In this document: positions 7,468-17,645 of the stretch, in pieces
Numbering within the stretch: the stretch's first letter is position 1
Layout: each line of letters begins with the position of its first letter
Source of the DNA: DASXAI01 sp963728985
Lineage (GTDB): Bacteria > Actinomycetota > Acidimicrobiia > Acidimicrobiales > Ilumatobacteraceae
Reading direction: 5' to 3'
Length of the DNA stretch: 64,000 nt
Assembly: GCA_963728985.1 (NCBI GenBank)
Contig: CAVSME010000003.1
Location: 682,001-746,000, forward strand
Translations under genes and position numbers: made by a program
Notes under the pieces: generated by a model
What the model was told of the DNA's origin: nothing
The model's database searches: none
What the model saw: only the letters and a program-made list of their open reading frames with translations

Positions 7468-8718
7468 GTGTCCCGCTCCCTGATGGTACGTCTCCTAGAG
7501 AGCTTCTTCCGACGGTGGTACCTCTACCTCGTCCCGGTGCTCCTGCTCGGCATCCTCGGTTTCCTATCCGTCTCCGGTACGAAGAGCAAGTTCGAGTCGA
7601 GCGGCACGTTCAACGTCGAGAACACGACCATCCTGCTCCACCCTGAACGGAACGGCGTCGAACCGACCTTCGGCGAGACGCCGGCGGACACGACGAGCAA
7701 GCGGATCAGCGCCACCCTCGGGACCGATCAGTTCATCAAGGATGTCGCCACCCGGGCCGGGCTCGACCAGGCCCTCGCCAGCGGCAAGATCACCGCCAAC
7801 TGGATCCGCTCGTCGCTGTCGGCGTCGGCCAACGGTTCGAACCTCGTGAAGGTCGCCGCGGTGAACGAGGACCCCCAGATCGCGCAGCGGCTGGCGCAGT
7901 CCACCATCGACGCCTACGTGCAGACCGTCATCGACGCCGCATCCAGCCAGAGCACGGCGGCGGTGTCCTTCTTCGATGACCTGATCGCCACCTACCAGGG
8001 CAACGTGGACCAGGCCACGAAGGCGCTGAACGACTACGTGGCCAGCCATCCGACGCCGGCGCTCGGCGCCCGTCCGGAAGACGAGCAGGCCGAGCTGAGC
8101 CGGCTCAACGCCGCCCTCACCCAGGCGCAGACCGCTCTGAGCTCGGCGGAGGGCAAGCGCCAGGACGCGGAGCTGTCCATCGAGCAGACGAAGGCGGACA
8201 TGGGCCAGCAGATGCGGCTGATCGATGCGCCGGCACTGCCGCTCGGGCCCCAGGCCAAGCTGAAGACGATGATCATGTCCTTCGCCACGTTCCTCATCCT
8301 CGGGTTCATCCTGACGATCGGTGCATTGGTGGTCGCGACGGTCCTCAATCACACGATCCTGTCGGCCGCCGACGTCAAGGAGCGCCTCGGCGTGCGGCTG
8401 CTGGCGGTCGTGCCCGAGGGTTCGGGCAAGCCGGTGCGCCCCGCCAAGGCGCCCAAGGTCAAGGCGGTCAAGGAGCCGAAGGAGAAAGCGGCCAAGCAGC
8501 CGCGGCGGCCGGCCGAGGCCGGCTCGGGCCGGCCCGCACAGGTCAAGCAGCTCCCGGCCGGCAGCACGGCGGGCCCGGCCGGGCGCCGCTGGGGCTCCCG
8601 CGGCGGCCCGCTCTCGCACCGCCGGTCAGACCCGTTCGGCCAGCCGGGCGTCCGGAACGGGTACCGGTGGGTGGCCAGGGTGAGCACGAACACGGCGGAC
8701 AGTAGGAGATCGCAATGA
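7468..8718 (+). CDS. Wzz-type polysaccharide co-polymerase (chain-length determinant)
   Basis: This protein of about 416 residues has the two-helix Wzz/PCP layout. There is an N-terminal membrane helix (about 12-34, WYLYLVPVLLLGILGFLSV), a mostly helical external domain with a coiled-coil stretch (about 170-240, DQATKALNDYV then LNAALTQAQTALSSAEGK), a second membrane helix (about 262-288, FATFLILGFILTIGALVVATV) and a cytoplasmic Lys/Pro/Arg-rich tail of about 110 residues. Wzz proteins set the length of glycan made by Wzy. The GTG at 7468 has GAGG seven bases upstream; the frame is open back to 7423. Its stop overlaps the next gene by four bases (ATGA), as is usual for co-polymerase and BY-kinase pairs. 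Confidence 0.8.
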   Translation: MSRSLMVRLLESFFRRWYLYLVPVLLLGILGFLSVSGTKSKFESSGTFNVENTTILLHPERNGVEPTFGETPADTTSKRISATLGTDQFIKDVATRAGLDQALASGKITANWIRSSLSASANGSNLVKVAAVNEDPQIAQRLAQSTIDAYVQTVIDAASSQSTAAVSFFDDLIATYQGNVDQATKALNDYVASHPTPALGARPEDEQAELSRLNAALTQAQTALSSAEGKRQDAELSIEQTKADMGQQMRLIDAPALPLGPQAKLKTMIMSFATFLILGFILTIGALVVATVLNHTILSAADVKERLGVRLLAVVPEGSGKPVRPAKAPKVKAVKEPKEKAAKQPRRPAEAGSGRPAQVKQLPAGSTAGPAGRRWGSRGGPLSHRRSDPFGQPGVRNGYRWVARVSTNTADSRRSQ

Positions 8719-9521
8719 CCACGAGCCCGCAACGCACGGGACGGGCTACCCACTCACCACGGTCGCGACGCGCCACATCGGGCGCGAGCCCGGCGTCGGC
8801 CCGCAGCGCCGACATCTCGCTCGACCGCATCGCCGGCGCCGATGGGCGCCTGACGCTGCTGGACGAGGCCGGTGAGATCATCCAGGTGGCGCCGGCACCG
8901 GTCACCGAGAGCCTCCGCTACATGCTGGCCCGGTTGCGGCTGGGCGACGGCGGCGAGCTCCCCGAGCGCCTCGGCCTCACCTCGGCCATCCGCGGCGAGG
9001 GCGTGACGTTCATCTCCCGCGCCCTGGCCATGGTCCTCACCAACGACGCCGCCAAGCGGGTCTGCGTCGTGGACCTCAACTGGTGGGCGCCGTCCAACTG
9101 GCCGACGGACGAGACGCAGCTCGGCGTGGCCGACATCCTGCGCGACGGCGTGGACCTGGACCAGGCCATGGTCGCCACCGGCAACCCCGGGCTGCACCTG
9201 CTGCCCGCCGGTGCCACCACCCCGACCGAGCGCCCCACGTTGGCCCGCAGTGCCGAGCTCGACAAGCTGTTCGTCGCGCTCTCCGAAGAAGTCGACCACG
9301 TCATCGTCGACTTGCCTGCGGTGCACGCCACGAGCGAGGCGCTGACCCTCGCCGAGAACTGCCGGTCGATCGCCATGGTCGTCGGCCAGGGCATCACGCC
9401 CGACAGCCAGGTGAAGTCGGCGCTCGACGAGCTGAAGGGCATCTCGATCCTCGGCGTCATCCTCAACCGCAGCTACAGCAAGATCCCCCGCATCGTGCGC
9501 AACCGCATCCCCGGCGCCTGA
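8715..9521 (+). CDS. BY-kinase/ParA-like ATPase with degenerate Walker A
   Basis: This 268-residue protein has the fold and position of a CpsD/Wzc-type tyrosine kinase domain. An N-terminal low-complexity segment (1-35) precedes the P-loop region at 89-101, TSAIRGEGVTFIS, where families carry PGEGKST or PGEGKSS. The invariant Lys is Val97 here. The Walker A' strand (VCVVDLNWW, Asp120) and Walker B-like strand (HVIVDLPAV, about 194-202) remain. The C-terminus (ILNRSYSKIPRIVRNRIPGA) has one Tyr and lacks the usual Tyr cluster. ATP hydrolysis or autophosphorylation is therefore doubtful; a structural or regulatory role with the Wzz partner is more likely. The reading frame is intact, so a sequence error would have to be a substitution. 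Confidence 0.75.
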   Translation: MTTSPQRTGRATHSPRSRRATSGASPASARSADISLDRIAGADGRLTLLDEAGEIIQVAPAPVTESLRYMLARLRLGDGGELPERLGLTSAIRGEGVTFISRALAMVLTNDAAKRVCVVDLNWWAPSNWPTDETQLGVADILRDGVDLDQAMVATGNPGLHLLPAGATTPTERPTLARSAELDKLFVALSEEVDHVIVDLPAVHATSEALTLAENCRSIAMVVGQGITPDSQVKSALDELKGISILGVILNRSYSKIPRIVRNRIPGA

Positions 9522-9542
9522 GCGGAGGGAGGGCGACCACAC

Positions 9543-9686
9543 ATGAAGATCTGGATGGGGTTCCTGCTCATAGCCTTCTTCCTCGGCGGCCGTGAGGTGC
9601 GCAACCAGCGGCCGACCCGATTCATCGTGCTCTTCGGCCTGTCCGCTCTCGTCACGCTGGCATTGCGCTCCTACAGCTTCGTCTAG
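9543..9686 (+). CDS. 47-residue membrane protein in the polymerase operon
   Basis: This short gene lies between the kinase-like and Wzy-like genes. It encodes two hydrophobic segments (KIWMGFLLIAFFLGG, 2-16, and RFIVLFGLSALVTLAL, 27-42) joined by a basic loop (REVRNQRPTR). The ATG follows a good GGAGGGAGG ribosome site at about 9525-9534. The stop is three bases before the next start. Spacing and ribosome site argue that it is translated. No family is recognised; it may be an accessory subunit of the polymerase complex. Confidence 0.65.
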   Translation: MKIWMGFLLIAFFLGGREVRNQRPTRFIVLFGLSALVTLALRSYSFV

Positions 9687-9689
9687 CCA

Positions 9690-11282
9690 ATGTTCCGCTC
9701 GGCCACCACCGCCGCCACGCCGGTCCCGACCATCGGTCATGCCCGGCGCGCCGACCATCGCAACTGGTGGTCCACGTACGGCCTCTTCATGGTGGCGACG
9801 CTGTTCGTCGCGCTGATCGCCGTGCGCACGGCGCCCACGCAGTTCTCACTGGCGCTGGTCCTGCTGCTCATCATCGTGGCCCTGGCCATCATCCGGCCGC
9901 GCTTGGCCATCTACCCGATCGTGTTCTTCACCATCCTCGGCGATCCGTCCACCGCGCCGTGGTACCCGTTCACGGCCAACCTCTCGAGTCGCGAGTCGAT
10001 CCTGTTCATCTCGAACGGCATCTCGTTCCGGCCTGTCGAGCTGTGCCTCGGGGCCCTCTTCGTCGGCTGGCTCTTCCAGCGCATCGGGCAACGGGGCGTG
10101 CCGTTCGTGAAGGGCCGGCTCTACCGGCCGATCATGGTCTTCACGCTGTTCCTGGCGTTCGGCCTGGTCCACGGCCTGGCCACCGGCGGCGATCGCAACG
10201 CCGCGTTCTGGGAGATCCGGGCGATGCTCTACCTCCCAGTCGCCTACGTGCTGCTGATGAACCTCGTGGACCGCAAAGAGCAGTACCGGCGGCTCTACAC
10301 GCTCATCATGGTCGCCGTCTTCATCAACAGCATCATCGCCCTCCTCAACTACGGCACGCTGTCGGAGGAGAAGAAGGAGTCACTCGAGAGCTTCGTCGCC
10401 CATGGCGCCACGCTGCCGATGAACGCCATGCTCGTGTTGCTGGCGGCGTCATGGCTCTTCAAGGACGGTTCACGGGCCAAGCGAGCCGTGCTGCCGTTCG
10501 CACTCGTCCCCGTCGTGTACGTGTACATCATCTCCGAGCGGCGGGCCGGTTTCATCGCCCTGCTCGGCGCGCTGATCCTGCTCGGCATGTTCCTGTTCTG
10601 GACCCGCCCGCGTGCCTTCTGGAAGGTCGTGCCGGTGGTGTTCCTCATCGGCGCCGCGTACACCGGAGCGTTCTGGAACAACGAGACGAGCGCGGCGGGC
10701 TTCCCGGCTCAGGCCATCAAGTCGGTGATCGCGCCCGATCAGGTGAGCGAACGGAACCAGGGCTCCGACCTGTACCGGGTCATCGAGAAGGCCGACATCG
10801 TGGCGACGATCCGCTCCAGTCCGGTCCTCGGGATCGGCTTCGGGCATGCCTTCCTGCGGCCCTACCCGCTCCCGGAGATCAACCCGTTCCTCCTCGAGCC
10901 CTACATGCCCCACAACGCCGTCCTCTACATGTGGATGAAGCTCGGGGCGCTCGGCTTCCTGTCGATGGTGTACCTGTTCGGGGTCACGCTGCTGACCGGC
11001 GCCCGCACCGTCCTGCGGCTGCCGACGAACGACTACGCCGCCATCACGTTCACATCCGTCGCCTTCGTGATGATGTACGCCATCTTCGCCTACGTCGACA
11101 TCTCCTGGGATCCGCAGAACATGCTGTTCCTCTCCCTGGCGATGGCCCAGATCGCCAGCGCGCCGCGCCTGATCGGCACCAGCGGCGACGACGATGCGAC
11201 GGCAGTCGACGAAGTGGACTTCGAGGACGATCCCGTCGAACTGGAGCTGGGCCGAGCGCCGCTCGCCCTGCACCGCGCATGA
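9690..11282 (+). CDS. O-antigen polymerase/ligase (Wzy/WaaL) family membrane protein
   Basis: This 530-residue polytopic protein has about 11-12 membrane helices (for example FMVATLFVALIAV, FSLALVLLLIIVALAIIR, GFIALLGALILLGMFLFW). It has the long periplasmic loop typical of Wzy_C proteins, with SERRAGF before a helix and PHNAVLYMWMKLGALGFLS after the loop; the HN and preceding Arg residues are the conserved functional spots of the family. The C-terminal 50 residues are acidic and cytoplasmic. It would join lipid-linked repeat units on the outer face of the membrane. The start lies three bases after the small membrane gene. The stop overlaps the next ATG by four bases. Confidence 0.8.
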   Translation: MFRSATTAATPVPTIGHARRADHRNWWSTYGLFMVATLFVALIAVRTAPTQFSLALVLLLIIVALAIIRPRLAIYPIVFFTILGDPSTAPWYPFTANLSSRESILFISNGISFRPVELCLGALFVGWLFQRIGQRGVPFVKGRLYRPIMVFTLFLAFGLVHGLATGGDRNAAFWEIRAMLYLPVAYVLLMNLVDRKEQYRRLYTLIMVAVFINSIIALLNYGTLSEEKKESLESFVAHGATLPMNAMLVLLAASWLFKDGSRAKRAVLPFALVPVVYVYIISERRAGFIALLGALILLGMFLFWTRPRAFWKVVPVVFLIGAAYTGAFWNNETSAAGFPAQAIKSVIAPDQVSERNQGSDLYRVIEKADIVATIRSSPVLGIGFGHAFLRPYPLPEINPFLLEPYMPHNAVLYMWMKLGALGFLSMVYLFGVTLLTGARTVLRLPTNDYAAITFTSVAFVMMYAIFAYVDISWDPQNMLFLSLAMAQIASAPRLIGTSGDDDATAVDEVDFEDDPVELELGRAPLALHRA

Positions 11283-12476
11283 AGCGGAAGCGTTCGTCGC
11301 CTCGCCGCGGACACTCCACGGCGACCATCGCCCTGGTCCTCGCCGCCGGTCTGATGGCCGCGGCGTGTGGTTCGCACAGCCTCACCTTGGCGGAGCTGGA
11401 GAATCCGGGCGGGCCGCCACGACGACCACGACCGCGCCTCGCGCCGAGGACGACCACCTCGACAGGTCCGACGGACCCGTCGGCTCGACGACCACCGACG
11501 CGTCGGGCGCGGCCGACGGGCCGCAGTGGGAGTCTGCCGCCGCCAACCTCGTCGGCACTCCACTCGGAATGCGGCAACCTGTCGATGATCTCGGCTCGCC
11601 CCGACCGGGACATGCTGATCGTCAGCGGTGGCGCAGCAGGGCCTGTGGGCCAGCCAGGACGGAGCGACGCGACTGGACGCAACTCGGGCAGGGCGCCGGG
11701 TCGGCCACGATCACCAACCGGGCGTCGTCCATCGTCTACGACCCCGTGCACCTCGACACGTTCTGGGAGAGCGGCATCTACAACGGCGGCGGCGTCTACC
11801 GCACCGACGACAACGGCGTCACCTTCCGGCCAGCTCGGCGACACGCATCACATCGACGGCGTGGGCGTCGATCTCACCGATCCGAACCGCCGGACGCTGC
11901 TGGCCGGCACGCACGAGTCGTCCACGCTGCTGCGCTCGTCAGACGGCGGGGCGACGTGGACCGACATCTCGGCGTCACTGCCCGCCAACGTTGGGTTCGT
12001 CACCGCACCGTTCGTCGTCAGCGGCCAGGAGTTCCTGCTCGGGACGAACCACGGCAGCGGCGCTCGGGCATCTACCGATCGACCGACGGCGGCGCCACGT
12101 GGACCGCGGTCTACAAGGGCGCGGTGGTCGGCAAGGTGACGATGGGCGGCGGGGTCATGTACTGGTTGCTGGACAACGGCGGCATGGTCAAGAGCGGCGA
12201 CGGCGGCGCCACGTGGATCCCCGCCGCACGGGCCGGAACTATCAGCCCCAACGCCCCGTCCCTCGTCATCCTCCCTGACGGCACGCTCGTCGCCGTCGGC
12301 GGCCAGAGTCTGATCGCGTCGTCGGACAGGGGGCCACGTGGCGCAGGGTGGGTCCGAACATCCCGTTCGCCGCCGCCGGGTTGGTCTACTCGCCGTTCCG
12401 CAACGCCTTCTACGCGTGGCAGCACACGTGCGACCAGAACGCTGGACAACCCGATCACAGCCGCAGAACGTCATGA
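11279..12476 (+). CDS. BNR/Asp-box repeat lipoprotein (frameshifted as read)
   Basis: The ATG at 11279 overlaps the polymerase stop (ATGA). The first 24 residues form a lipoprotein signal (STATIALVLAAGLMAAAC). Downstream the coding signal moves through all three frames. YDPVHLDTFWESGIYNGGG is in one, LLAGTHESSTLLRSSDGGAT in another, SGIYRSTDGGATW in a third, and a fourth piece ends AWQHTCDQNAGQPD. Three SxDGGATW Asp-box motifs identify a beta-propeller of the BNR/sialidase/Ycf48 type. Several single-base shifts are needed, so this is either a badly sequenced intact gene or a pseudogene. The true stop is uncertain; the MKLSTVGLTGP frame would extend it to about 12540. It is probably an outer-surface propeller associated with the polymer machinery. 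Confidence 0.6.
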
Positions 12477-12528
12477 AGCTGAGCACCGTCGGTCTGACGG
12501 GGCCGTCGACCGTCGACGCCGCCCGCGG

Positions 12529-13620
12529 TCAGCGAGCGCCGTGGCGGGCGGCAGCGGCGTCGACCACCTCGGCCAGCCGCTTGGCGTACACGGCGACGTC
12601 GCACTCGGCCACCACGTAGCTCGCGGGCCGCCGCTCCCAGCCGGGCCGCACGATCGGGATGGTCGAGCAGTTCCTGCACGGCCGCCCGCAGCCGCTCGGC
12701 GTCGCCGGGAGGCACGTACACGCCGGTCGAACCGTCGACGATGACATCGGTCTGACCACGGGTGCGGGTGCAGACGACGGCGCGGCCCATGGCCATCGCC
12801 TCGAGGATCGTCGTGATGCCGGCCTGGAACTCCACGTCCTGCAACGGCATCACCACCGCGCTGGCGTCGGCGTAGAGCTGGCGCAGATCGGCGAAGCCGA
12901 GCCGGCACACCTCCACGTTGGCCGGAACCTGCATCTCGCCCGTCTCGTCCTTGCGCTTCGACCAGGGGCTGGCGGCGGCGACGACGACCCGCGCCGCCAG
13001 TCCACGGGCGGCGGCCATCAGGGTGGCGTAGTCCCGGCACTCCAGGCCGGCGGTGCAGATCATGGGATCAGTGCCGGTTCCGGCGGGAGCCTGACCGGGC
13101 GAGAAGAAGGCGGTGTCCACGGTGAACGGGGTGAGGTGCACGCGCTCGGCGGGATAGCCCAGCTCCTCGACGAGGTAGCGCTTCTGGGCCGACGAGTACA
13201 CGACGATCGTGTCGACATGGCGGCCGAGCCCGAAGCACGCGGAAGAGGAAGGCTCTTCTTCGGCACGGAGATGATGTGCACGATCATCACGTGGGCGAAG
13301 GGTCGCCGGAACGTGAGCCGCGAGAGCAAGGCCAGGGGTAGCCCGACCTGTTCCCCGTCGGTGAAGACGGCCCGGTAGCGCGTGCGCTCGCGGAAGCACA
13401 CCCAGGCCAGGAGACCCGCTCCACCGGCCACCCGCTCGATCAGGGCGCCGAGACGGCCGGCCCGGCGGCGGGCTTCGGCGACGTCGACGATGTCGGCGTC
13501 CATGGCGCTGGCCATCTCCAGGTAGTCGGGCCGGGGCCGCAGGTTCTGGGCGATGCGCGACTCCAGATCCGGCTCGACGACGCCGGAAACGGTGAGCAGG
13601 ACGCGTGACGGTGTGGTCAT
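12529..13620 (-). CDS. GT4-family glycosyltransferase (frameshifted as read)
   Basis: There are three frames in order. The N-terminal frame has MTTPSRVLLTVSG to LTFRRPFAHVMIVHIISV. A long middle frame runs from VDTIVVYSSAQKRYLVEELG through VVMPLQDVEFQAGITTILEA and AMGRAVVCTRTRGQTDVIVD. A short C-terminal frame ends VAVYAKRLAEVVDAAAARHG. The E-x7-E-like segment QAGITTILEAMAMGRAVV and the GSTGVYVPPGD stretch are the GT4 sugar-nucleotide site, so a GT-B retaining glycosyltransferase is inferred. Breaks lie near 13240 and 12630. The start at 13620 is one base inside the previous gene's stop (TGATG), so the two genes are coupled. Donor and acceptor are unknown. Confidence 0.7.
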
Positions 13621-14885
13621 CAGGACTCCGTTCCGGACGCCGGCGCGTTCCGGGCCGTGCGCACCCACGCCACGTCGCCGGGCCGCACCAGCATCTCGCC
13701 CCACAGGCGCAGCTTCCAGAGGACGAGGCGCGGCGCACCGAGAAGGGACCGGTACACGGCCGGCGGGGCATCGACCATCCGCAGGGCCGACCACACGTAG
13801 AACGTCTGGGCGGCGACGGACGCCGCCGCCACACCCGCCGACCGCCAGCTTCGGTGCCGACCGACGAGCGCGGCGGCGACGGCCACGCCACTCCATGCCG
13901 CGGTGGCGAGGACGATCACCGAGAAGGGCGGTACGAGCTGGTCGGCGACGGCATCAGCGTAGGCGAGCCGGTCGACGCCCTTGCGCCTCGACCGAGCGCC
14001 GCAACAGCCGGGGCGTGTACCGCCGAGCCAGCTCGAGGCGGCCCCGCTCCCAGCGCTGGTGCTGGGTGCGCGACGCAGCCATCGTCGTGGGCATCTCCGC
14101 CTCCACGACGGCGTCGGGCGCGAAGGCCACCCGCCAGCCCTCGAGCAGCAGATCGAGCTGGAGCTCGATGTCCTCGGTGAGGTGGTTGGTCCAGCCGTGC
14201 GAGTGGAGGAGATCGGTGTCGAACACCATGCCGTTGCCGTAGAGCCCGCACGATCCGCCGGCGACGGTGCGCCCGAGTGGGCGGAGGTAGTGCCGGGCGG
14301 CAAGGGCGGCGGCGCGAAACGCGGTGACTGGTGTGGCCTCCGCGTCGCGGACCGCGTAGTACGACTGCACCGCCTGGGCCCCGCTGGCCAACTTGGCGTC
14401 CATCACACGCAGGAACGCCGGGTTCACCGTCGTGTCGGCATCGACGATCACCACCGCGTCGTGGGGCTCGTCCCGGTCACGCAGCCTGGTGAGGAGCCAC
14501 TGGAGCGCGGGGCCCTTGCCGCCGTCGTCGGGGGCAGTGCGCTCGTGCACCTCCACGCCGCGAGCTCCGCACGATCGCCGAGGTCTCGTCGGTGCAGTTG
14601 TCGGCCACGACGTGGACGCTGACCAGCTCGCGCGGGTAGTCCACTGCGGCGAGGCTGTCGAGGCGTGGAGCCGATCAGCTGCTCCTCGTTGTGGGCGGGG
14701 ATCAGGACGACGAAGCGGTGCGTCGGGGCGGGTGCCAGCGTCGTCCGGCCGAGGCCCCGGCGGCGGGCCCACCACGCCGCACCGGTGAGCGCGACCAGGT
14801 AGGCGCTGATCCCCCCGACGGCGACGCCGGGCAGACCGATGGCGAGGGCAGCGGCGGCGTGTGCGGTCCGCCGGCGGCGGTCCAT
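13620..14885 (-). CDS. GT2-family membrane glycosyltransferase (frameshifted as read)
   Basis: The N-terminal frame (from ATG 14885) has a membrane helix (AAAALAIGLPGVAVGGISAYL) and the GT-A opening FVVLIPAHNEEQLIG. The middle frame carries DAVVIVDADTTVNPAFL (DAD metal site), then YGNGMVFDTDLL and TEDIELQLDLLLEG (TED acceptor motif), then RTQHQRWERGRLEL (QxxRW-like). The last frame holds C-terminal membrane helices (VPPFSVIVLATAAWSGVAVA). DAD, TED and QxxRW are hallmarks of processive or BcsA/NodC-like GT2 enzymes. Breaks lie near 14650 and 13990. It shares a one-base stop/start overlap with the GT4 downstream. Confidence 0.72.
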
Positions 14886-14911
14886 GAGCAGAGCGTCTCG
14901 GGCGAACGGAC

Positions 14912-15941
14912 CTACCGGGACTTCCAGCGCAGATCGGGACCGAGCTCAGCGGCATCCATCAGCTTCTTGATCTGGCCGATGCGGCGGAAGCGCCAGTCCT
15001 CGATGTCGTCCAGGGTGATCTGGCGCTCGACGAACGCCTCGTAGAGCTGGCGGGCTCCGGCCTGCGCCGTCCACTGCGGCTGGAAGGCGGGCAGGGCGGC
15101 CGCGATCTTCGAGCCGTCGACCCGGTAGTTCCGGGTGTCGGGGCTGGCCCCTTCGGCGAACTCGATCTCGCAGCCAGGCACCGTGTCCCGAACGATCTCG
15201 GCCAGCTCCCGGATGCGGTAGTTGGCGTCGGGCCGGGCGACGTTGAACGCCTCGGCGTGCACGACGTCGCGGGGCGCGTGGAGGGCGGCGACGAACGCCC
15301 GGCTGATGTCCTCGACGTGCACGATGGGGCGCCACGGCGTGCCGTCGCTCTTGATCAGCACCTTGCCCGTGGTCGACGGCCCACGCGGTGAGGTTGTTCA
15401 GCACGATGTCGCATCGCAGCCGAGGCGACACGCCGTAGGCGGTGGCGCTCCGCAGGAGCACCGGGCTGAAGTCGTCCGTGGCCAGCTCGAGCAGGTCCTG
15501 CTCCGCCTTGACCTTCGAGATGCCGTAGGCCGTGACCGGGTTGAACGCTGCTGCCTCGTCAAGGAGGCCGTCGCCACTGGCCCCATAGTTGCTGCACGAC
15601 GAAGAGAACAGGAACCGAGGGACACCGGCCTGGCGGGCGATCCGCGCCAGGTGGACGGTCGCCCGATGGTTGATGTCGTAGGTCAGCTCCGGGTCGAAGT
15701 CGCTGAGCGGATCGTTCGACAGGGCGGCGAGGTGGATGACGGCGTCGAACCCCTCGACATCGGAGGGCTCGGCGTCACGGATGTCGCGGTCGATCTCGGG
15801 GAGGTCGGCCAGCGCGCCGGTGAAGGTGCAGTCTCGGTAGTAGTCCGTGTCCATGCCGACGACGTCGACACCCGCCTGCAGAAGCATCGGTGCCATCACG
15901 GCGCCGATGAAGCCTTTGTGACCCGTGAGCAAGACCCGCAC
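14912..15941 (-). CDS. NAD-dependent sugar epimerase/dehydratase (frameshifted as read)
   Basis: This extended SDR of about 343 residues has the Rossmann motif GHKGFIG near the start (MRVLLTGHKGFIGAVMAPML), SSSCSNYGASG for the catalytic Ser/Thr region and YGISK for the Tyr-xxx-Lys pair. One frameshift near 15365 separates the N-terminal part (ending TAWAVDHG) from the C-terminal part (VLIKSDGTPWRPIVHVEDIS to RWKSR). The substrate is not evident. The divergent neighbour is a glucose-1-phosphate cytidylyltransferase, so a CDP-sugar is one possibility, but this is not a clear CDP-glucose 4,6-dehydratase. It is the first gene of a minus-strand run with two glycosyltransferases. Confidence 0.75.
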
Positions 15942-16174
15942 GTTCTCTCCTCGTTGTCGCGACCACCCATGTTGTCACCACGCTCCGAGGTCACGCTATG
16001 GACTGTTCGGCCTATGTCACCGCTCAGCGTGGGGCGGTACCATCTTTACGCACCTCAGGACCCCACGCAGTTGCCGGGGAACGAGCAAATGCTGCAGCGG
16101 CGACCATGGTCCATTCATCTCGCTCGAAGGACCGTGCGATGTGATCGACCTATATGACGGAGGAACGTGGACCA

Positions 16175-16974
16175 ATGAAGGTCGTCTTGTTCTGCGGGGG
16201 ACTCGGCACCCGGCTCCGGGAGTTCACCGGTGAGATCCCGAAGCCGATGGTCAAGATCGGCTACCGGCCGATCCTGTGGCACCTCATGAAGTACTACGCC
16301 CACTACGGCCACAAGGACTTCGTCCTGTGCCTGGGCTACAAGGCCGACGTGATCAAGCAGTTCTTCCTCGAGTACGAGGAGTGGATCTCCAACGACTTCA
16401 CCCTGTCGAAGGGCGGCAAGGAGCTCTCACTCGAGAACAACGACATCGAGGACTGGAACATCACCTTCGTCGACACGGGCCTCCACGCCAACATCGGTCA
16501 GCGTCTCGTCGCGGTGCGCCGGTACCTGGAAGGACGAGGAGATGTTCCTCGCCAACTACTCCGACGGGCTGACCGACCTCGACCTGCCGACCATGATCGA
16601 CACAGTTCGAGACCAGCGGGAAGCTGGCGTCGTTCCTCGCCGTGCCCCCGTCGCAGAGCTTCCACCTCGTGGACCTCGACCCGGCCGGCGACGTCGCCGC
16701 CCTCACGCCGGTGACCCAGTCGTCGTTGCTCATCAACGGCGGCTTCTTCGTGCTCCGCAACGAGATCTTCGACTACATCGAGCCCGGCGAAGAGCTCGTG
16801 GTCGAGCCGTTCGCCCGCCTCATCAAGGATCGCAAGCTCCTCGGCTACCGGTATGAGAAGTTCTGGTGCATGGACACGTTCAAGGAACAGCAGCAGCTCA
16901 CCGACCTCTACAACTCGGGCCGCGCGCCCTGGGAGGTCTGGAAGAACGATCCGATCGCCGCTCCGGCCGTCTGA
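16175..16974 (+). CDS. rfbF: Glucose-1-phosphate cytidylyltransferase (frameshifted as read)
   Basis: The protein starts MKVVLFCGGLGTRL, the nucleotide-binding signature, followed by EIPKPMVKIGYRPILWHLMK, as in RfbF/AscA enzymes that make CDP-glucose from CTP and glucose-1-phosphate. Two frame breaks occur, near 16530 (then DEEMFLANYSDGLTDL) and near 16610 (then GKLASFLAVPPSQSFH). Each is explained by one extra base (CTGGAAG for CTGAAG, and GACCAGC for GACAGC would restore the family sequence). The C-terminal part (LLINGGFFVLRNEIFDYI, EKFWCMDTFKEQQQL) is intact. GGAGG lies 11 bases before the ATG. No obvious CDP-glucose 4,6-dehydratase is in the window. Confidence 0.82.
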
Positions 16975-16980
16975 CATCCG

Positions 16981-17638
16981 ATGATGCTGCCCCTGGCGCC
17001 CCGGGCGGCGGGTGAGCGTGGCTACGAGCTCCTGTGCATCGGTGCCCACAGCGACGACATCGAGATCGGCTGCGGCGGGACCGTGTACCGCTTGCTGCGG
17101 GAGTGGCCGATCGAGCGGGTGACCTGGGTGGTGCTGTCGGGCAACCCGACTCGCGCCACCGAGGCCCGCCAGGCCGCCCGCAAGGTGCTCGGCCGGCATC
17201 CCGTCGGCCCGCATCAGGCAGGCCGAGTTCCGCGAGAGCTACTTCCCGTACATCGGCCTCGAGGTCAAGGAGTTCTTCGACGGGCTGCGTCGGGAAGTCA
17301 ACCCCGACCTCGTCCTCACCCACTACCGCGACGATCGCCACCAGGACCACCGGCTCGTCTCCGAGTTGACGTACAACACCTTCCGGGACCATCTCATCTT
17401 CGAGTACGAGATCATCAAGCTCGACGGCGACCTTGGCAACCCGAACGTCTACGTCGCGCTAGACGCCGCCACCGTGCGGCGCAAGATGCGGCTCCTGGCC
17501 ACCAGCTTCGGCACGCAGCGGGACAAGCGCTGGTTCAGCGAGGACGTGTTCCGCGGGCTGCTACGCCTCCGCGGCATGGAAGCCGGTGCGCCCAGCGGGT
17601 ACGCCGAGGCGTTCTACGGCCGCAAGCTCGTGCTCTGA
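16981..17638 (+). CDS. PIG-L/LmbE-family deacetylase (frameshifted as read)
   Basis: A protein of about 218 residues. The N-terminal AHSDDIEIGCGG is the zinc/catalytic motif (AHPDDxxxGxGG in most members), and the second zinc motif HYRDDRHQDHRLV follows in the other frame. These are de-N-acetylases acting on N-acetylglucosamine-type sugars. The break is near 17200, where one extra C explains the shift (GGCGGCATCCCG would restore GIPSARIRQAEFRES). It starts six bases after rfbF, so the two are probably co-transcribed. Target could be a glycolipid or sugar nucleotide of the locus; this is not determinable here. Confidence 0.78.
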
Positions 17639-17645
17639 CCCGTGC

